64,000 bases of DNA from Pseudorhizobium flavum. Lineage in GTDB: Bacteria > Pseudomonadota > Alphaproteobacteria > Rhizobiales > Rhizobiaceae. The notes beneath the pieces were generated by a model. That model searched no databases. It had not been told where the DNA came from and saw nothing but the letters and a program-made list of their open reading frames with translations. The stretch spans positions 43,321-107,320 of the forward strand of contig NZ_LR723674.1 of the NCBI RefSeq assembly GCF_902502825.2, read 5' to 3'. The first letter of the stretch is position 1, and each line of letters starts with the position of its first letter. Shown here piece after piece: positions 36,959-46,260 of this stretch. The translations under genes were made by a program, and so were the position numbers.

Positions 36959-37591
36959 GGTTCACACTCGGCTGTTTGCAGCAGCCTGCTCTAGCTAGCC
37001 TCAAGGCAAGAAGCAATGTTTGGCGGTGCCGGAGCCTGCCGCCGGCAGACGTAGCAGGTGCCATGGGCGATCACGGCGACTTTTGACGTTTTCAAGAAGT
37101 CCGAAGAAGTCCCCGAATAATCACTACAGTGGTATTCTTCATCTTCGTGAGCGGCTCGATCGCATAAGGCGGCAGAGGCTGAGGCCAGTTGATGAATGGC
37201 CGGAGGGCCAAGCTCATCTCTTACACCTGGTCGAGACAGCATCAATAGCACTATTGGTAATGTAGCGACTTTTTACCTCCGCCTGCGGGAAGGTTGTCTT
37301 TGCTAACTGTGCTCTTCTCCAGAGAGAGCGGCTCATAGGATTCAGACTATGAGCCGCTCAAGAGGATGTTCCTTATTGGCCTCGGGAACATTGGTATCGT
37401 AACCGCAAGCCCTTGATTGTCAACGATCACTACGGCTCGTGCGGCCACCCTAATATACTAACACTTTCAATACGTGATACCGGTTACCCTTGTAATTAAC
37501 TCTACCGAAAGGTTAATGATTGCTTTATGCACGGCTGAGGCGTAGCATTTATTGGCCCATAAAAGCATGGGTTTGTTAGAGGGAGAGTATC
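36959..37591. other. Intergenic region between two divergent surface genes
   Basis: 633 bp holding the promoters of the methyltransferase run (minus) and the DUF4214-cadherin gene (plus). It contains one strong inverted repeat (listed separately), an AT-rich stretch at about 37440-37560 next to the latter gene, and no credible gene. Confidence 0.5.
37326..37359. repeat. Perfect 13-bp inverted repeat (hairpin)
   Basis: GAGCGGCTCATAG (37326-37338) pairs perfectly with CTATGAGCCGCTC (37347-37359) across the 8-base loop GATTCAGA. No T run follows on the plus strand. It lies in the middle of the 633-bp divergent intergenic region. It could be an operator, an attenuator or part of a small RNA. Confidence 0.7.
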
Positions 37592-39616
37592 ATGGCCTCG
37601 ATTCAGGGGATTTATGTTGCGTTGTTCGGCCGCCCGGCCGATCCCGCAGGCCTTGCGTATTTCAACGAAGTAACGAATAACGGAGCTGATCTGACTGCGA
37701 TCGGTGATCTAGCCGGTACGGCAGAATATCAGGACCGCTTTACCGGTATGACGAAAGAGCAGGTTGTTAACTCAATCTATCAGTCTCTGTTCGGACGTGA
37801 TGCAGAACCGGGCGGACTAGCACATTTCGTCGACGGGTGGAATGACGGCACTTACAATATCAACAATATCGCTATCGCGATCCTCGACGGCGCGAAGGAC
37901 GGTGATCTTGCTACAGTAAACGCCAAGATCGCTGCTGCAAACCTGTTCACATCTCAGCTTGACCTAGCCCTTGAGGTTGATTCCTATGAGGGCGACGATG
38001 CAGCCGACATCGCACGTGAGTTCATTGACAGCGTGACTTCCAGCGATCCTGGTACTTCGGTTGAGGCCGACGTTGCTATTGCGCGCATCGTGAACCTTCA
38101 GAATGCCGGCGGGCCAGGTCAAGGCGGTGGCGGTGGCGGTGGCGGTGGCGGAAATGGCGCCAACATCTCGCCCATTAGCGTCAATGACGGCCCATATTCC
38201 GTTGATGAGGATAGCCAGACTGGCGCATCCGGGAACGTCCTCGCAAACGACTCCGATCCGAACGGCGATACCATCACCGCCGTCTTGGTTGCTGACGCAG
38301 CTAATGGTACCGTAAACCTCAATTCCGACGGCACGTTCACCTACGTTCCCGACGCTGATTTCAATGGTACCGACACCTTCACCTACAAGACGAACGACGG
38401 CAAGGCTGACGGGGATGTGGCGACGGTCACGATCGACGTGGCCCCCGTCAATGACAAGCCAGTCTTCGATCCTGCAGGCGACTATGATCTGGAGGTCGAT
38501 GAAAACAGCGCCGTCGATACAGTCGTTGGTTCGGTAGTCGCCACAGACGATGCTGACGGTGACACCAACATCACCTACAGCCTCAAGGCACCGAGCACGA
38601 CGTTTGCGATCAGCGCCGACGGGGTGATCACATTGATTGGCGCCACTGACCACGAAGCGCAGGACAGCTATACGATCACTGTCGTTGCTGAAGACAGCGA
38701 TGGCGGTACGGAGGAGCAGGATGTTGTCATCAGCATCGGTGACGTCAATGACGCTCCTGTTGCGGAGGATGATACTGCATCTACCAATGCAGGTGTCGCA
38801 AAGGACATCGATGTTCTAGCGAATGATGCCGACCAAGACGCGAGCGATACGCTTGAAGTCTCTGATGTCACCCAGGGCGCTAGTGGCACTGTCGTGATCA
38901 ACGTCGATGGTACCATCAATTATACGCCAAACGCCGGATTCATGGGCGAAGATACGTTCAGCTACACAGTCACTGACGGTGAGGATTTTGATACCGCCAC
39001 CGTGACCGTTACGGTTACCGGCGACCCGAATGACTTCGATGAACTCGGCCAGCCCGGCGATAACGTCATCTCCGGAAGTTACTCTGACTACTACGCCAAC
39101 AACACGTTCTACGGCGGCGCCGGCCAAGATACGCTCTACGGCCTTGGTGGCAATGACACGCTCTATGGTGGCTCTGGTCATGATGAGTTGTTCGGAGACG
39201 GCACACGGTTCGACTTCGGGAACGACATCCTCTATGGCGGATCTGGCGACGATATGCTCCTGGGCTCCAGCGGAGCTGACAAGCTGTACGGCGGACAAGG
39301 GTCCGACACGTTCGTCTACCTGCGCACCGGAGATAGCTACAACTCGAACGACAACAGCCAGACCCGCGACATCATCTATGACTTCGAGATCGGCAAGGAC
39401 AAGATTGACCTTTCCGCCATTGACGCTCGTGAGGGTGGCGGGGATCAGGCGTTCAGGTTCGGCGGGCAAAGCTCCACCACCGCAGATCGCGATGTCACTT
39501 TCCAGTTCGTTGGTGGGAATACCATCGTTACTGCAAATGTTGAGAACAGCAGCGATGTCCTGCAGATTGTACTCATAGGCCAACATCAGCTTTCCGCCAC
39601 TGACTTCGTTCTCTAA
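37592..39616 (+). CDS. DUF4214-cadherin-RTX adhesin-like protein
   Basis: 674 residues, ATG with GAGGGAGAG upstream. Residues 1-165: N-terminal DUF4214 module (VALFGRPADPAGL, IYQSLFGRDAEPGGL). Gly linker about 173-185. Residues 190-480: three cadherin/VCBS-like domains (SVDEDSQTGASGNVLANDSD; DLEVDENSAVDTVVGSVVATDD; ISIGDVNDAPVAEDDTAS). Residues about 500-590: RTX repeats (GGAGQDTLYGLGGNDTLYGG) binding calcium. The C-terminal DFEIGKDKIDLSAID block resembles the folding cap and secretion signal of serralysins. Good type I substrate and probable adhesin or biofilm matrix protein. A terminator follows at 39643. Confidence 0.88.
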   Translation: MASIQGIYVALFGRPADPAGLAYFNEVTNNGADLTAIGDLAGTAEYQDRFTGMTKEQVVNSIYQSLFGRDAEPGGLAHFVDGWNDGTYNINNIAIAILDGAKDGDLATVNAKIAAANLFTSQLDLALEVDSYEGDDAADIAREFIDSVTSSDPGTSVEADVAIARIVNLQNAGGPGQGGGGGGGGGGNGANISPISVNDGPYSVDEDSQTGASGNVLANDSDPNGDTITAVLVADAANGTVNLNSDGTFTYVPDADFNGTDTFTYKTNDGKADGDVATVTIDVAPVNDKPVFDPAGDYDLEVDENSAVDTVVGSVVATDDADGDTNITYSLKAPSTTFAISADGVITLIGATDHEAQDSYTITVVAEDSDGGTEEQDVVISIGDVNDAPVAEDDTASTNAGVAKDIDVLANDADQDASDTLEVSDVTQGASGTVVINVDGTINYTPNAGFMGEDTFSYTVTDGEDFDTATVTVTVTGDPNDFDELGQPGDNVISGSYSDYYANNTFYGGAGQDTLYGLGGNDTLYGGSGHDELFGDGTRFDFGNDILYGGSGDDMLLGSSGADKLYGGQGSDTFVYLRTGDSYNSNDNSQTRDIIYDFEIGKDKIDLSAIDAREGGGDQAFRFGGQSSTTADRDVTFQFVGGNTIVTANVENSSDVLQIVLIGQHQLSATDFVL

Positions 39617-39642
39617 GAAGAGAACTGTTGTCTGACACTGAG

Positions 39643-39670
39643 CCCGCCTCCTAACAGGGGCGGGTTTCTT
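39643..39670 (+). terminator. Rho-independent terminator of the DUF4214-cadherin gene
   Basis: CCCGCC (39643-39648) pairs with GGCGGG (39659-39664), followed by TTTCTT, 26 bp after the stop codon. Confidence 0.75.
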
Positions 39671-39719
39671 CATGCTTTCATGAACCCGCTTATGCGTATA
39701 CTGCGCCCAACACTGCCAT

Positions 39720-39873
39720 CAATGGTGTCCCAGGACGTGGTGAAGTGGTGAAGTCATCGGTGACTTCCGTTCATTTGAGCCGCGAAGGCAAACCTTAACG
39801 ACACCACCGGTGGCCGAAGACATTATGAACCTGCAACCATGGAGACGGGCACGTCTGAGGCTGAGGCGATCTC
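39720..39873 (+). mobile_element. Internally deleted remnant of an IS256-like element
   Basis: Three blocks match the intact IS256 element at 48576-49992 in order: a GTCCC..GTGGTG terminal-like stretch near 39727; GACACCACCGGTGGCCGAAG (39799 on) with ATTATGAACCTGC, corresponding to the transposase start; and GGGCACGTCTGAGGCTGAGG, corresponding to the internal GTSEAEAI codons near 49323. About 550 bp of the intact element is missing between the last two blocks. Differences in each block show it is an older relative, not a copy. No function. Confidence 0.55.
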
Positions 39874-40057
39874 AACCAAGCTTTACCTATGGCGGGCAGT
39901 ATCTCACCTATTTCATCAACGGAAACATATTGACCGCGACCGAAATTTCTGGCGGCGACAAATTTATTGAGAATCTGATCATCGGCGAGAAGGCCAGCCC
40001 TATCAGCTAGCGAATTCGTTCTATAACCCGTTCCCGGAATCTACCGCTACCCCTGCG

Positions 40058-40082
40058 CCCCTCTTAACAGGGAGGGGTGTTC
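40058..40082 (+). terminator. Second terminator-like hairpin
   Basis: CCCCTC (40058-40063) pairs with GAGGGG (40072-40077), followed by TGTTCC. It shares the TTAACAG-type loop with the hairpin at 39643, suggesting a duplicated terminator. Few Ts follow. Confidence 0.45.
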
Positions 40083-40267
40083 CCCTGCCACCCCCTTCTC
40101 CGATGGCCATTGCGCCTGCATCAATAATAGGTGAATGGCATCGCCCGGGTTTAACAAGGAACGCTAAAATTACCGATACTTGACTTGAAAAATCTCATAG
40201 CCATTCGACCTCCTGCCATTGCTGCCTATTCACCGTCGAACGGCCATTTGCGGAATCCAGGCACGAA

Positions 40268-40299
40268 GAAAGCCCGCCATCTCGCGATGGCGGGCTTTC
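40268..40299 (-). terminator. Strong terminator of the S-layer-like DUF4214 gene
   Basis: AAGCCCGCCAT and ATGGCGGGCTT form a perfect 11-bp stem around CTCGCG, flanked by A and T residues on both sides, 22 bp beyond the stop at 40321. It could work in both directions. Confidence 0.85.
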
Positions 40300-40320
40300 C
40301 TGCTGGCCTAAGGCAAGCTA

Positions 40321-42075
40321 TTAGATGATTGCGGTGTGGTCGATGGTAGCCAACGTAACCGCACCAGTGAGCGTTACTGCCGATACCAGATCGTCACCGC
40401 TACCGCCGTTGTAGAAGAGGTGAACGTCGGTGCCATCCCAAACTGCGACGTAGTCAAGATCAGCATTACCGGCGAATTCAGTCGACGCGATTTCACGTGC
40501 TTCACTGAAGCTGCCGGCTGTTGTGGTCGACTCGGCGTAGTTCGTTGTGGTACCAGCTGCGCCGCCAAACTCAATCGCATCATCGTCCGCAAGAACGAAA
40601 TCCGTGATTTCGTTGCCTGCGCCGAGAGCGATTCCACCACTAACGTTGAAGACATCTTCGTCAGCGCCGCCGGTAGCTGTGTCGCCACCGTTGAGGGTAA
40701 GCGTGTCGTCACCTGCGCCAGCATCGAGCGTATCGTTGCCCGCGCCGCCGTTCAGCACATCGTCACCCGAACCAGAGGTGAAGTCATTAGCACCAGAACC
40801 GCCCGTGAATGTCATATCCTCAGTCGATTCAGATGCATCCACAGTCACGGAGCCGGTTGCGGCCGAAGCATCAACCGTGGTGAGGCTGGTGATCGCAGGT
40901 ACCGCCGGCGCCACTGCCGGGGCAGCAGCAACAATATTGATGTTACCAGCGCCAGTTACCGTCAATGTCTCCAGGCCCGTGAAGGCGGTAAGGACGACAT
41001 CATCAGCCGTTGCGTTGGTCCCGCTGGTTCCAGATGCGCCCTGGGCATCAATGACGATGTTCTCGATCGATGCAGCGTCGGTGCCAGAAGTAAATACAGC
41101 ATCCGTACCATTGTTGTCATCGACAGCCAGCCTCAGGGTGTCGCTGTTGCCAGCAGTAGAGGCTTCGATATCAATGTCAATCGTACCACCTACGGTCGTT
41201 CCGAACACCGTGGACAGCGACGCGTTGTCGTAGGTTGCGCCAGCTGCGTTAGAGGACCAAATCTGTTGAACGCCGCTTACATCGGTCAGATCCAGAGCAA
41301 CCGATTCACCATTATTGATCCGCTCAACACCGCTGATCACGGGTGCGGCATTGGCCACATAGGCGTCGTCCGAGATGTTGAGGGTGTCGTAGCCGGCTCC
41401 ACCGTTGATGACGTCCCCAGAATCCAGCGAGCCACCCGAGATCGCACGGATATTATCATCGTTGGCGGTACCCACAACGTTATCCACGCCGCCGGTAGTG
41501 GTGTTGCTGGCGTCAGTAAGCGTGAAGATCGACCCTGGGGTGCCAGGACCAACATCATCGCTCGCATCAACGATAGCTTCAACCGCGGCGTCAACTTCAG
41601 CCTGCGTCGGCACAGTCGCATCGTCAGACGTAACGCCCGAGAGGAATGCACGACCAGCGGCCGCTGCATCGTCACCCTGGTACGCAACAACCTCGGAACC
41701 CGTGTCAAGCGACGCGGTGAAGAGGTTCGCCGCTTCCAGCTTGTTGGCAAGGATTGCAGCATCATTGCCCTGAGCACCGTCTAGGATGGCGATGGCAATG
41801 TTGTTGATGTTGTAGGTGCCGTCCTGCAGGGCGTTGACGAAGAACGTCAGGCCAGCGAGGTCGGCATCGCGACCGTAGAGCGACTGGTAGATCGAGTTGA
41901 CGATCTCGACGTTGGACATGCCTTCGAACCGGTTCTGATACTCAGCCGTTGCAGCAAGGTCGCCGATTGCAGTCAGGTCTGCGCCGCCGTTGGTTTCGGC
42001 TTCGAAATATGCAAGACCGAGCGGGTCAGCCGGACGGCCGAACAGCGCGATGTAAATACCCTGGATAGTGGCCAT
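40321..42075 (-). CDS. DUF4214-RTX surface-layer-like protein
   Basis: 584 residues. The first 165 residues (MATIQGIYIALFGRPADPLGL... IYQSLYGRDADLAGL) are closely related to the protein at 37592. The middle (about 180-440) is Thr/Ala/Asp-rich and beta-structured, with few charged-basic residues, as in type I secreted S-layer or haemophore-like proteins. Residues about 445-500 carry RTX repeats (GGSGANDFTSGSGDDVLNGG, GGAGNDTLDAGAGDD). A C-terminal EITDFVLADDDAIEFGG cap follows. It has a strong terminator and a good GAGAGGAA ribosome-binding site, suggesting high expression. S-layer or matrix role inferred. Confidence 0.85.
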   Translation of the reverse strand: MATIQGIYIALFGRPADPLGLAYFEAETNGGADLTAIGDLAATAEYQNRFEGMSNVEIVNSIYQSLYGRDADLAGLTFFVNALQDGTYNINNIAIAILDGAQGNDAAILANKLEAANLFTASLDTGSEVVAYQGDDAAAAGRAFLSGVTSDDATVPTQAEVDAAVEAIVDASDDVGPGTPGSIFTLTDASNTTTGGVDNVVGTANDDNIRAISGGSLDSGDVINGGAGYDTLNISDDAYVANAAPVISGVERINNGESVALDLTDVSGVQQIWSSNAAGATYDNASLSTVFGTTVGGTIDIDIEASTAGNSDTLRLAVDDNNGTDAVFTSGTDAASIENIVIDAQGASGTSGTNATADDVVLTAFTGLETLTVTGAGNINIVAAAPAVAPAVPAITSLTTVDASAATGSVTVDASESTEDMTFTGGSGANDFTSGSGDDVLNGGAGNDTLDAGAGDDTLTLNGGDTATGGADEDVFNVSGGIALGAGNEITDFVLADDDAIEFGGAAGTTTNYAESTTTAGSFSEAREIASTEFAGNADLDYVAVWDGTDVHLFYNGGSGDDLVSAVTLTGAVTLATIDHTAII

Positions 42076-42391
42076 GGTAAGGATTCCTCTCGTTTAGACC
42101 GTTCGTGGTCGGTTGCACTCTTAGCCAGAGTTCACGCAAGCGTCAACTATATGCTGTGCAGTAATTACTATTTTTTTGGTCGGGGGAGCGCTTTTTGCAG
42201 GAATTGGGAACCTTTAAGGCGCATCGCAGTTGGAGCCGCATTGACATTGGATCTCCGACAACCGGCGCGGCCGCAGGCCCGCGCCGTGTCGCTTTGCTGT
42301 TAACGATTATAACAGTAGATACTAGACAGGACCCGAGAAACCGACTATCTAAGCCACCAGGGAGCGTAAGTCCCCGTGGAAAGGTTAAGTC
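42076..42391. other. Divergent promoter region
   Basis: 316 bp between the S-layer-like gene (minus) and the XRE regulator (plus). AT-rich at 42148-42180. No gene supported; a 227-codon minus-strand frame crossing it is the shadow of the XRE gene. Confidence 0.45.
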
Positions 42392-42748
42392 ATGCGACCG
42401 GCGCCGAGTGAACAGTCCAGGCAACAGAACGAGCATTTGCGCGTCAGCGTCGGCCAATGGCTTCGCGACCGTCGCACCTCGCTCGGCCTCAGCCAGAGGG
42501 AACTGGCCGATCTCGCCGGCTTTGAATACTACACCTTTATCTCCCAGCTTGAGACTGGCCGCGGTCGCGTGCCGGCAGAGCGCTACGAATCCTACGCCAA
42601 GGCGCTGCAGGTTGATTCGCGCGAATTCGCCATGCGCATGCTGCAGGCCTATGAGAATTCCACTTATAAGCTGCTCTTCCCTTCCGAGGCCATGAGCGAC
42701 CTGGAGCGCCGCCTGCGTGCACTCGAGGCTCAGGTTGGTAAGGCCTAA
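42392..42748 (+). CDS. XRE-family helix-turn-helix regulator
   Basis: 118 residues, ATG with GGAAAGG upstream. Residues about 20-80 are a Cro/C1-type HTH (LRDRRTSLGLSQRELADLAGFEYYTFISQLETGRGRVP), followed by a helical tail ending in a leucine-rich coiled coil (SDLERRLRALEAQVG) that may serve dimerisation. It lies 76 bp upstream of the metalloprotease gene on the same strand and divergent from the S-layer-like gene, so either could be its target. Confidence 0.85.
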   Translation: MRPAPSEQSRQQNEHLRVSVGQWLRDRRTSLGLSQRELADLAGFEYYTFISQLETGRGRVPAERYESYAKALQVDSREFAMRMLQAYENSTYKLLFPSEAMSDLERRLRALEAQVGKA

Positions 42749-42824
42749 GCCTCCGAGAGTTCCCTGCCCTCGCATCAAAAAGTCATAATCCGCGCAGATG
42801 TCTCTGCTCAATGGATGATGTTGC

Positions 42825-43949
42825 ATGAGCTATGTTCTTGAGGGCCCCAAATGGGGCAATCCAGGCTACGGGACGTCAAGCGGCGTCATCACCTGGAGTT
42901 TCGCTCAACTCAACTGGGGTGGCTATGAGTTCGACGCGATCATCACGGATCCCGCTTACCAGCAGGGAATTCGTGATGCGCTTGCACTTTGGGAGTCGGT
43001 CGCCCAGCTTGATTTCCACGAAGTGGTAGACAGCGCGTCGACCATGTTGCGCTTTGGCTGGGATTATATCGATGGTGCTTATGGCACTGTCGGTGAAGCA
43101 TCCTGGTCTGCCTCCTCCAGCGACGGCACTAACTACTCCATAACCTCCGCAGAGATCCGCTTCGATACGGCCGAGACCTGGTCGGTTCGCGCAGGCTCCG
43201 GGTCCAGTTTCTTCGCCGTTGCTGTGCATGAAATCGGCCATGCCCTCGGCCTCGGTCATGTGGATGATCCCAACCAGATCATGAATCCCATGCTCACCGA
43301 CCTGCAAACGCTGGGTCCTGGCGACATTGCCGGCATGCAGATTCTCTACGGCGGCCGTGGGTTCGTGGCGACCGGCGGGGATGACGTCTTCGTCCTCACT
43401 TCAGGCAATGATGTTCTGGATGGACTTGGGGGTCGCGACATTGCAGTAATGGGCGGTGCCCGCACGTCCTTTGCTATCACCAAAAGTGACGATAGCCTTC
43501 AAGTGGTAGGGCAAGGCTCCGACCGCCTTACCAGCATTGAACGTCTAGTTTTCACGGACGGGACGCTTGCCTTCGATTTCGACGGCAATGCAGGTCAAGC
43601 CTACAGGATCTATCAGGCTGCCTTCGATCGGACGCCGGATGCCGGCGGCCTTTCCTACTGGATAAAAAGCATGGACGCGGGCACGTCTCTTGCCGATGTT
43701 GCAGAAGGCTTTGTTCGCTCCGACGAGTTCACCTCCATCTTTGGGTCGAACGCGACAGACGAAGCCTTTGTCGGCGGCCTTTATGAAAATATCCTCGGCC
43801 GTGAAGGAGAGGCAGCAGGCATCAGCTATTGGGTCGAGGCTCTTGAAGCTGGAACCTCTCGGGCAACGATCCTCTATGGGTTCTCAGAGAGCCCTGAGAA
43901 TATCGTCGGGACTGCCCCGACTATAGCAGATGGCATCTGGTTTGCCTGA
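42825..43949 (+). CDS. Metzincin (M10) protease with C-terminal DUF4214 pair
   Basis: 374 residues. HEIGHALGLGH at 135-145 is the metzincin zinc motif and IMNPM just after (152 on) acts as Met-turn, as in matrixin/serralysin types. ITWSF and RDALALWESVAQLDFHEV are usual upstream. Short RTX-like turns follow (GGDDVFVLTSGNDVLDGLGGRD). The last 120 residues are two DUF4214 units almost the same as those of the protein at 15523, ending [19 protein letters not shown]. No signal peptide or propeptide; type I secretion likely. A second secreted protease in the same island. Confidence 0.88.
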   Translation: MSYVLEGPKWGNPGYGTSSGVITWSFAQLNWGGYEFDAIITDPAYQQGIRDALALWESVAQLDFHEVVDSASTMLRFGWDYIDGAYGTVGEASWSASSSDGTNYSITSAEIRFDTAETWSVRAGSGSSFFAVAVHEIGHALGLGHVDDPNQIMNPMLTDLQTLGPGDIAGMQILYGGRGFVATGGDDVFVLTSGNDVLDGLGGRDIAVMGGARTSFAITKSDDSLQVVGQGSDRLTSIERLVFTDGTLAFDFDGNAGQAYRIYQAAFDRTPDAGGLSYWIKSMDAGTSLADVAEGFVRSDEFTSIFGSNATDEAFVGGLYENILGREGEAAGISYWVEALEAGTSRATILYGFSESPENIVGTAPTIADGIWFA

Positions 43950-43953
43950 ACCA

Positions 43954-44376
43954 TCACCGTCTGCTTGTGCCCCCTAGCCCCATATCTCTTGCAAGCTGTG
44001 AACGCCTCTCCGCATAAGCGGGCGCGACCATTGGATAGTCCGACCCCAGTGCCCATTTGCGCCGGTACTCTTCCGGGCTGAGATTGTGGTGGACGGACAG
44101 ATGACGCCGGAGCGACTTGAAATGCTTGCCGCACTCAAGGCACGTGATTGCCTCACGGCTCACCGTCTTCTTCACGTTGTTCGCTTGAGACGTTCTTTTT
44201 GAGTCCGGAAGGTCTTCTGGCACATCCAGCTTGGCAAGCGTCTCCTGAACACTCTCTATCAGCGAAACAAGAGCTGCAGGGCTCACGACATTCTTATTCA
44301 GATAAGCCGATACAATCCCTGCCGTCAGCTCCGCCAGGTGTTCTTTATGATCATGGTTATGCACCGAAGCCTCCAT
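43954..44376 (-). CDS. MucR/Ros-type zinc-finger regulator
   Basis: 140 residues. Residues about 70-130 carry the MucR/Ros DNA-binding domain: ITCLECGKHFKSLRRHLSVHH (shown in two parts, C2H2-type ligands C, C, H, H), then NLSPEEYRRKWALGSDYPMVAPAYAERRSQLARDMGLG, matching MucR closely. In Rhizobium and Agrobacterium this family controls exopolysaccharide and virulence genes. The 5-bp gap to the convergent protease gene is very small. A plausible island regulator. Confidence 0.93.
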   Translation of the reverse strand: MEASVHNHDHKEHLAELTAGIVSAYLNKNVVSPAALVSLIESVQETLAKLDVPEDLPDSKRTSQANNVKKTVSREAITCLECGKHFKSLRRHLSVHHNLSPEEYRRKWALGSDYPMVAPAYAERRSQLARDMGLGGTSRR

Positions 44377-44628
44377 CGACTTGGCTATTCACGAGCCTGA
44401 GCATATAGGCCGGAACAGACGACGAAGGGGGGTACGGGAGCTTCGTCCCCGTCAAAATCAAGGGAGAGAATTAATGGCCTGTTACCCAATCTGGGCTACT
44501 TATGGCTCTTTAACCCTTTATGGCACTACTATGGAATGAGGGGACGGACTCGCCTCTCCAACCAAGACGGCTCCGTTCGGCGGAAGCCGAGCAGACATAA
44601 CCATTCTCGAGGATTGACGCTTAAAGCG

Positions 44629-46059
44629 TCAGACCAAAAACCCGCCGATATCATCGATGAGAGCGGCCTGGCCGATGACCGAGATCGTGCTGCCGTCCTG
44701 AAGCACATTGGTCCACAAGCCAATGTCATTTGCGGCAAGACCGTCTGTATTTTGCTGCTCAATCAAGACGCGCCCGCCAATATATTCGATCTCGTAACCA
44801 CTCATGCTGGCAAGAAAATGGCTCAACATTGAGTGCAGCCCTGTGTCGGATAGCGAGGTCTGCATATAAAAGCCAACGGTCTCGTCGAGCTTGTCCAAGG
44901 TCGAAAGAGAAATTTCCAGTCCTGCCACCGGGACGATAGTTGCGACCCCTTTGTCCACATCAGTGTGAGCACTGCCAACAGTAACAGTCCCCTCCTCCGT
45001 ACTCTTGAGAGACCGACCGAGGATCGACTGTAAAACATCGATTGCTTCTGGCGTATCCTTGTCTGTTCCCGCTGTAGGAACAGACTCCACAGGGTTCGCA
45101 GTGGGCACTGCTACGCTTGCTAAAACGACATCTTTGAAGTGATCCCCCGACCGGCCTGAGACCTGAGGCAGAGAAAAGACGATCTTCTCCTCAGAGGAGA
45201 CCTGATCCTTCTGATAGGTGGCCTGCATCTGCTCAACAGCGGCACCCGACGAGGCAACAAGCACCTGCGTCGCAGAAGGCACCTTTTCTATCCCTGCTTC
45301 AATATGCGAAACGTCAAGCGAAGCGTCCTTCCCCTCGCTCAAGGACGCGTCTGGAGCTTGAGGCAAGTGCGCTACTTCGATAGCCACCCCGTTTGCCTCA
45401 CCTGCGGGATTTTCCTGGTGAGCAGTCGGTTGCAGGTGGATGAGGAGTTCACCTGTCAAGATTGCTCCTGCCAGTGACGCGACAGCACGCGGCGAATCTA
45501 CGGTATCAAACAATCTCGCGAGCGCGGTCTGTGCTCGAGCAAGAGGGGCTGCAGCGTCAGCCTTCTTGCCTGCGTCCTCAGTAGAAGACGCTTGCTCGCT
45601 GGCTTCGGCCTCACCAGCATGAGCCACACCAGAGCCATCGATTTTGGAAAGCAGGAAGACGGCCGAAATTGCCATGATGACGCGTGCTGCCGGATGGAGC
45701 ACCACATTGCTCTGACGTTCTGCCCGTACAGAAATGTGATCGCGAACCGCGGCTTCGAAGCGAGGGACGAGATCGGAGATCGTGGCTGCCTTCAGCCTGA
45801 TCCCAAGCGCCTCGCAAATCAGGATGCACTCGCCATCGATCCGACCCACATGCAAGAACACGTCCTGGGTCATAAGGTCGTAGAAGACGATCCAGGGCTC
45901 GCCGATATCGGTCAGACCCCGGTCGATCCCGATCGCTGCGCCGTTCTCCGCCAGCAGGCGATGGGCCCGATAAAAATCGGCGATCTCTTGTTGAGACCAA
46001 TCCTGACCCTTGGCGGCCGTCTGCTTTTTGGAAAAGCTGGAGAAGGAAAGAACGCGCAT
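44629..46059 (-). CDS. Large hypothetical protein with one membrane segment
   Basis: 476 residues, unrecognised function. Residues 20-115 (WSQQEIADFYRAHRLL, then IDRGLTDIGEPWIVFYD and VFLHVGRIDGECIL) match a conserved N-terminal pattern that I recall from hypothetical proteins of alphaproteobacteria. Residues about 125-140 (VIMAISAVFLLSKID) are a possible membrane helix. The long middle part is rich in Ala, Glu, Ser and Thr and probably disordered. The C-terminal 90 residues (MLSHFLASMSGYEIEYIGGRVLIEQQ) look folded. It lies between mucR and repA. Confidence 0.65.
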   Translation of the reverse strand: MRVLSFSSFSKKQTAAKGQDWSQQEIADFYRAHRLLAENGAAIGIDRGLTDIGEPWIVFYDLMTQDVFLHVGRIDGECILICEALGIRLKAATISDLVPRFEAAVRDHISVRAERQSNVVLHPAARVIMAISAVFLLSKIDGSGVAHAGEAEASEQASSTEDAGKKADAAAPLARAQTALARLFDTVDSPRAVASLAGAILTGELLIHLQPTAHQENPAGEANGVAIEVAHLPQAPDASLSEGKDASLDVSHIEAGIEKVPSATQVLVASSGAAVEQMQATYQKDQVSSEEKIVFSLPQVSGRSGDHFKDVVLASVAVPTANPVESVPTAGTDKDTPEAIDVLQSILGRSLKSTEEGTVTVGSAHTDVDKGVATIVPVAGLEISLSTLDKLDETVGFYMQTSLSDTGLHSMLSHFLASMSGYEIEYIGGRVLIEQQNTDGLAANDIGLWTNVLQDGSTISVIGQAALIDDIGGFLV

Positions 46060-46260
46060 CTATCCAATTCTTCATGCACGGCAAAGGACGACCGTGTTCT
46101 TCAGTAAAAGTTACCGGTTCGCTATAGGTACGCGAAAGCGAGTAGCATGGCAATCAGAAATGCTCTGTTAGGAAGCCGCTCTCAGGCTTCTGCATAAGGT
46201 GCACCCTGTTGATTTTCCCTATACTATCGCGTCGAAGCAGCTTGACGGAGAGATGACGGC

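Noticed and set aside
39810..40010. 66-codon plus-strand frame
   Set aside because: Its first third is IS256 remnant sequence; the rest has no support as a gene.
40336..41784. 482-codon plus-strand frame opposite the S-layer-like gene
   Set aside because: Antisense shadow of a gene with clear DUF4214 and RTX domains; its own translation has no recognisable features.
42143..42826. 227-codon minus-strand frame
   Set aside because: Covers the XRE regulator on the other strand, which has a proper HTH and ribosome-binding site.
44615..44631. Hairpin TGACGCT-TAA-AGCGTCA at the stop of the 476-residue gene
   Set aside because: The stem overlaps the stop codon and no T run follows; not enough to call a terminator.
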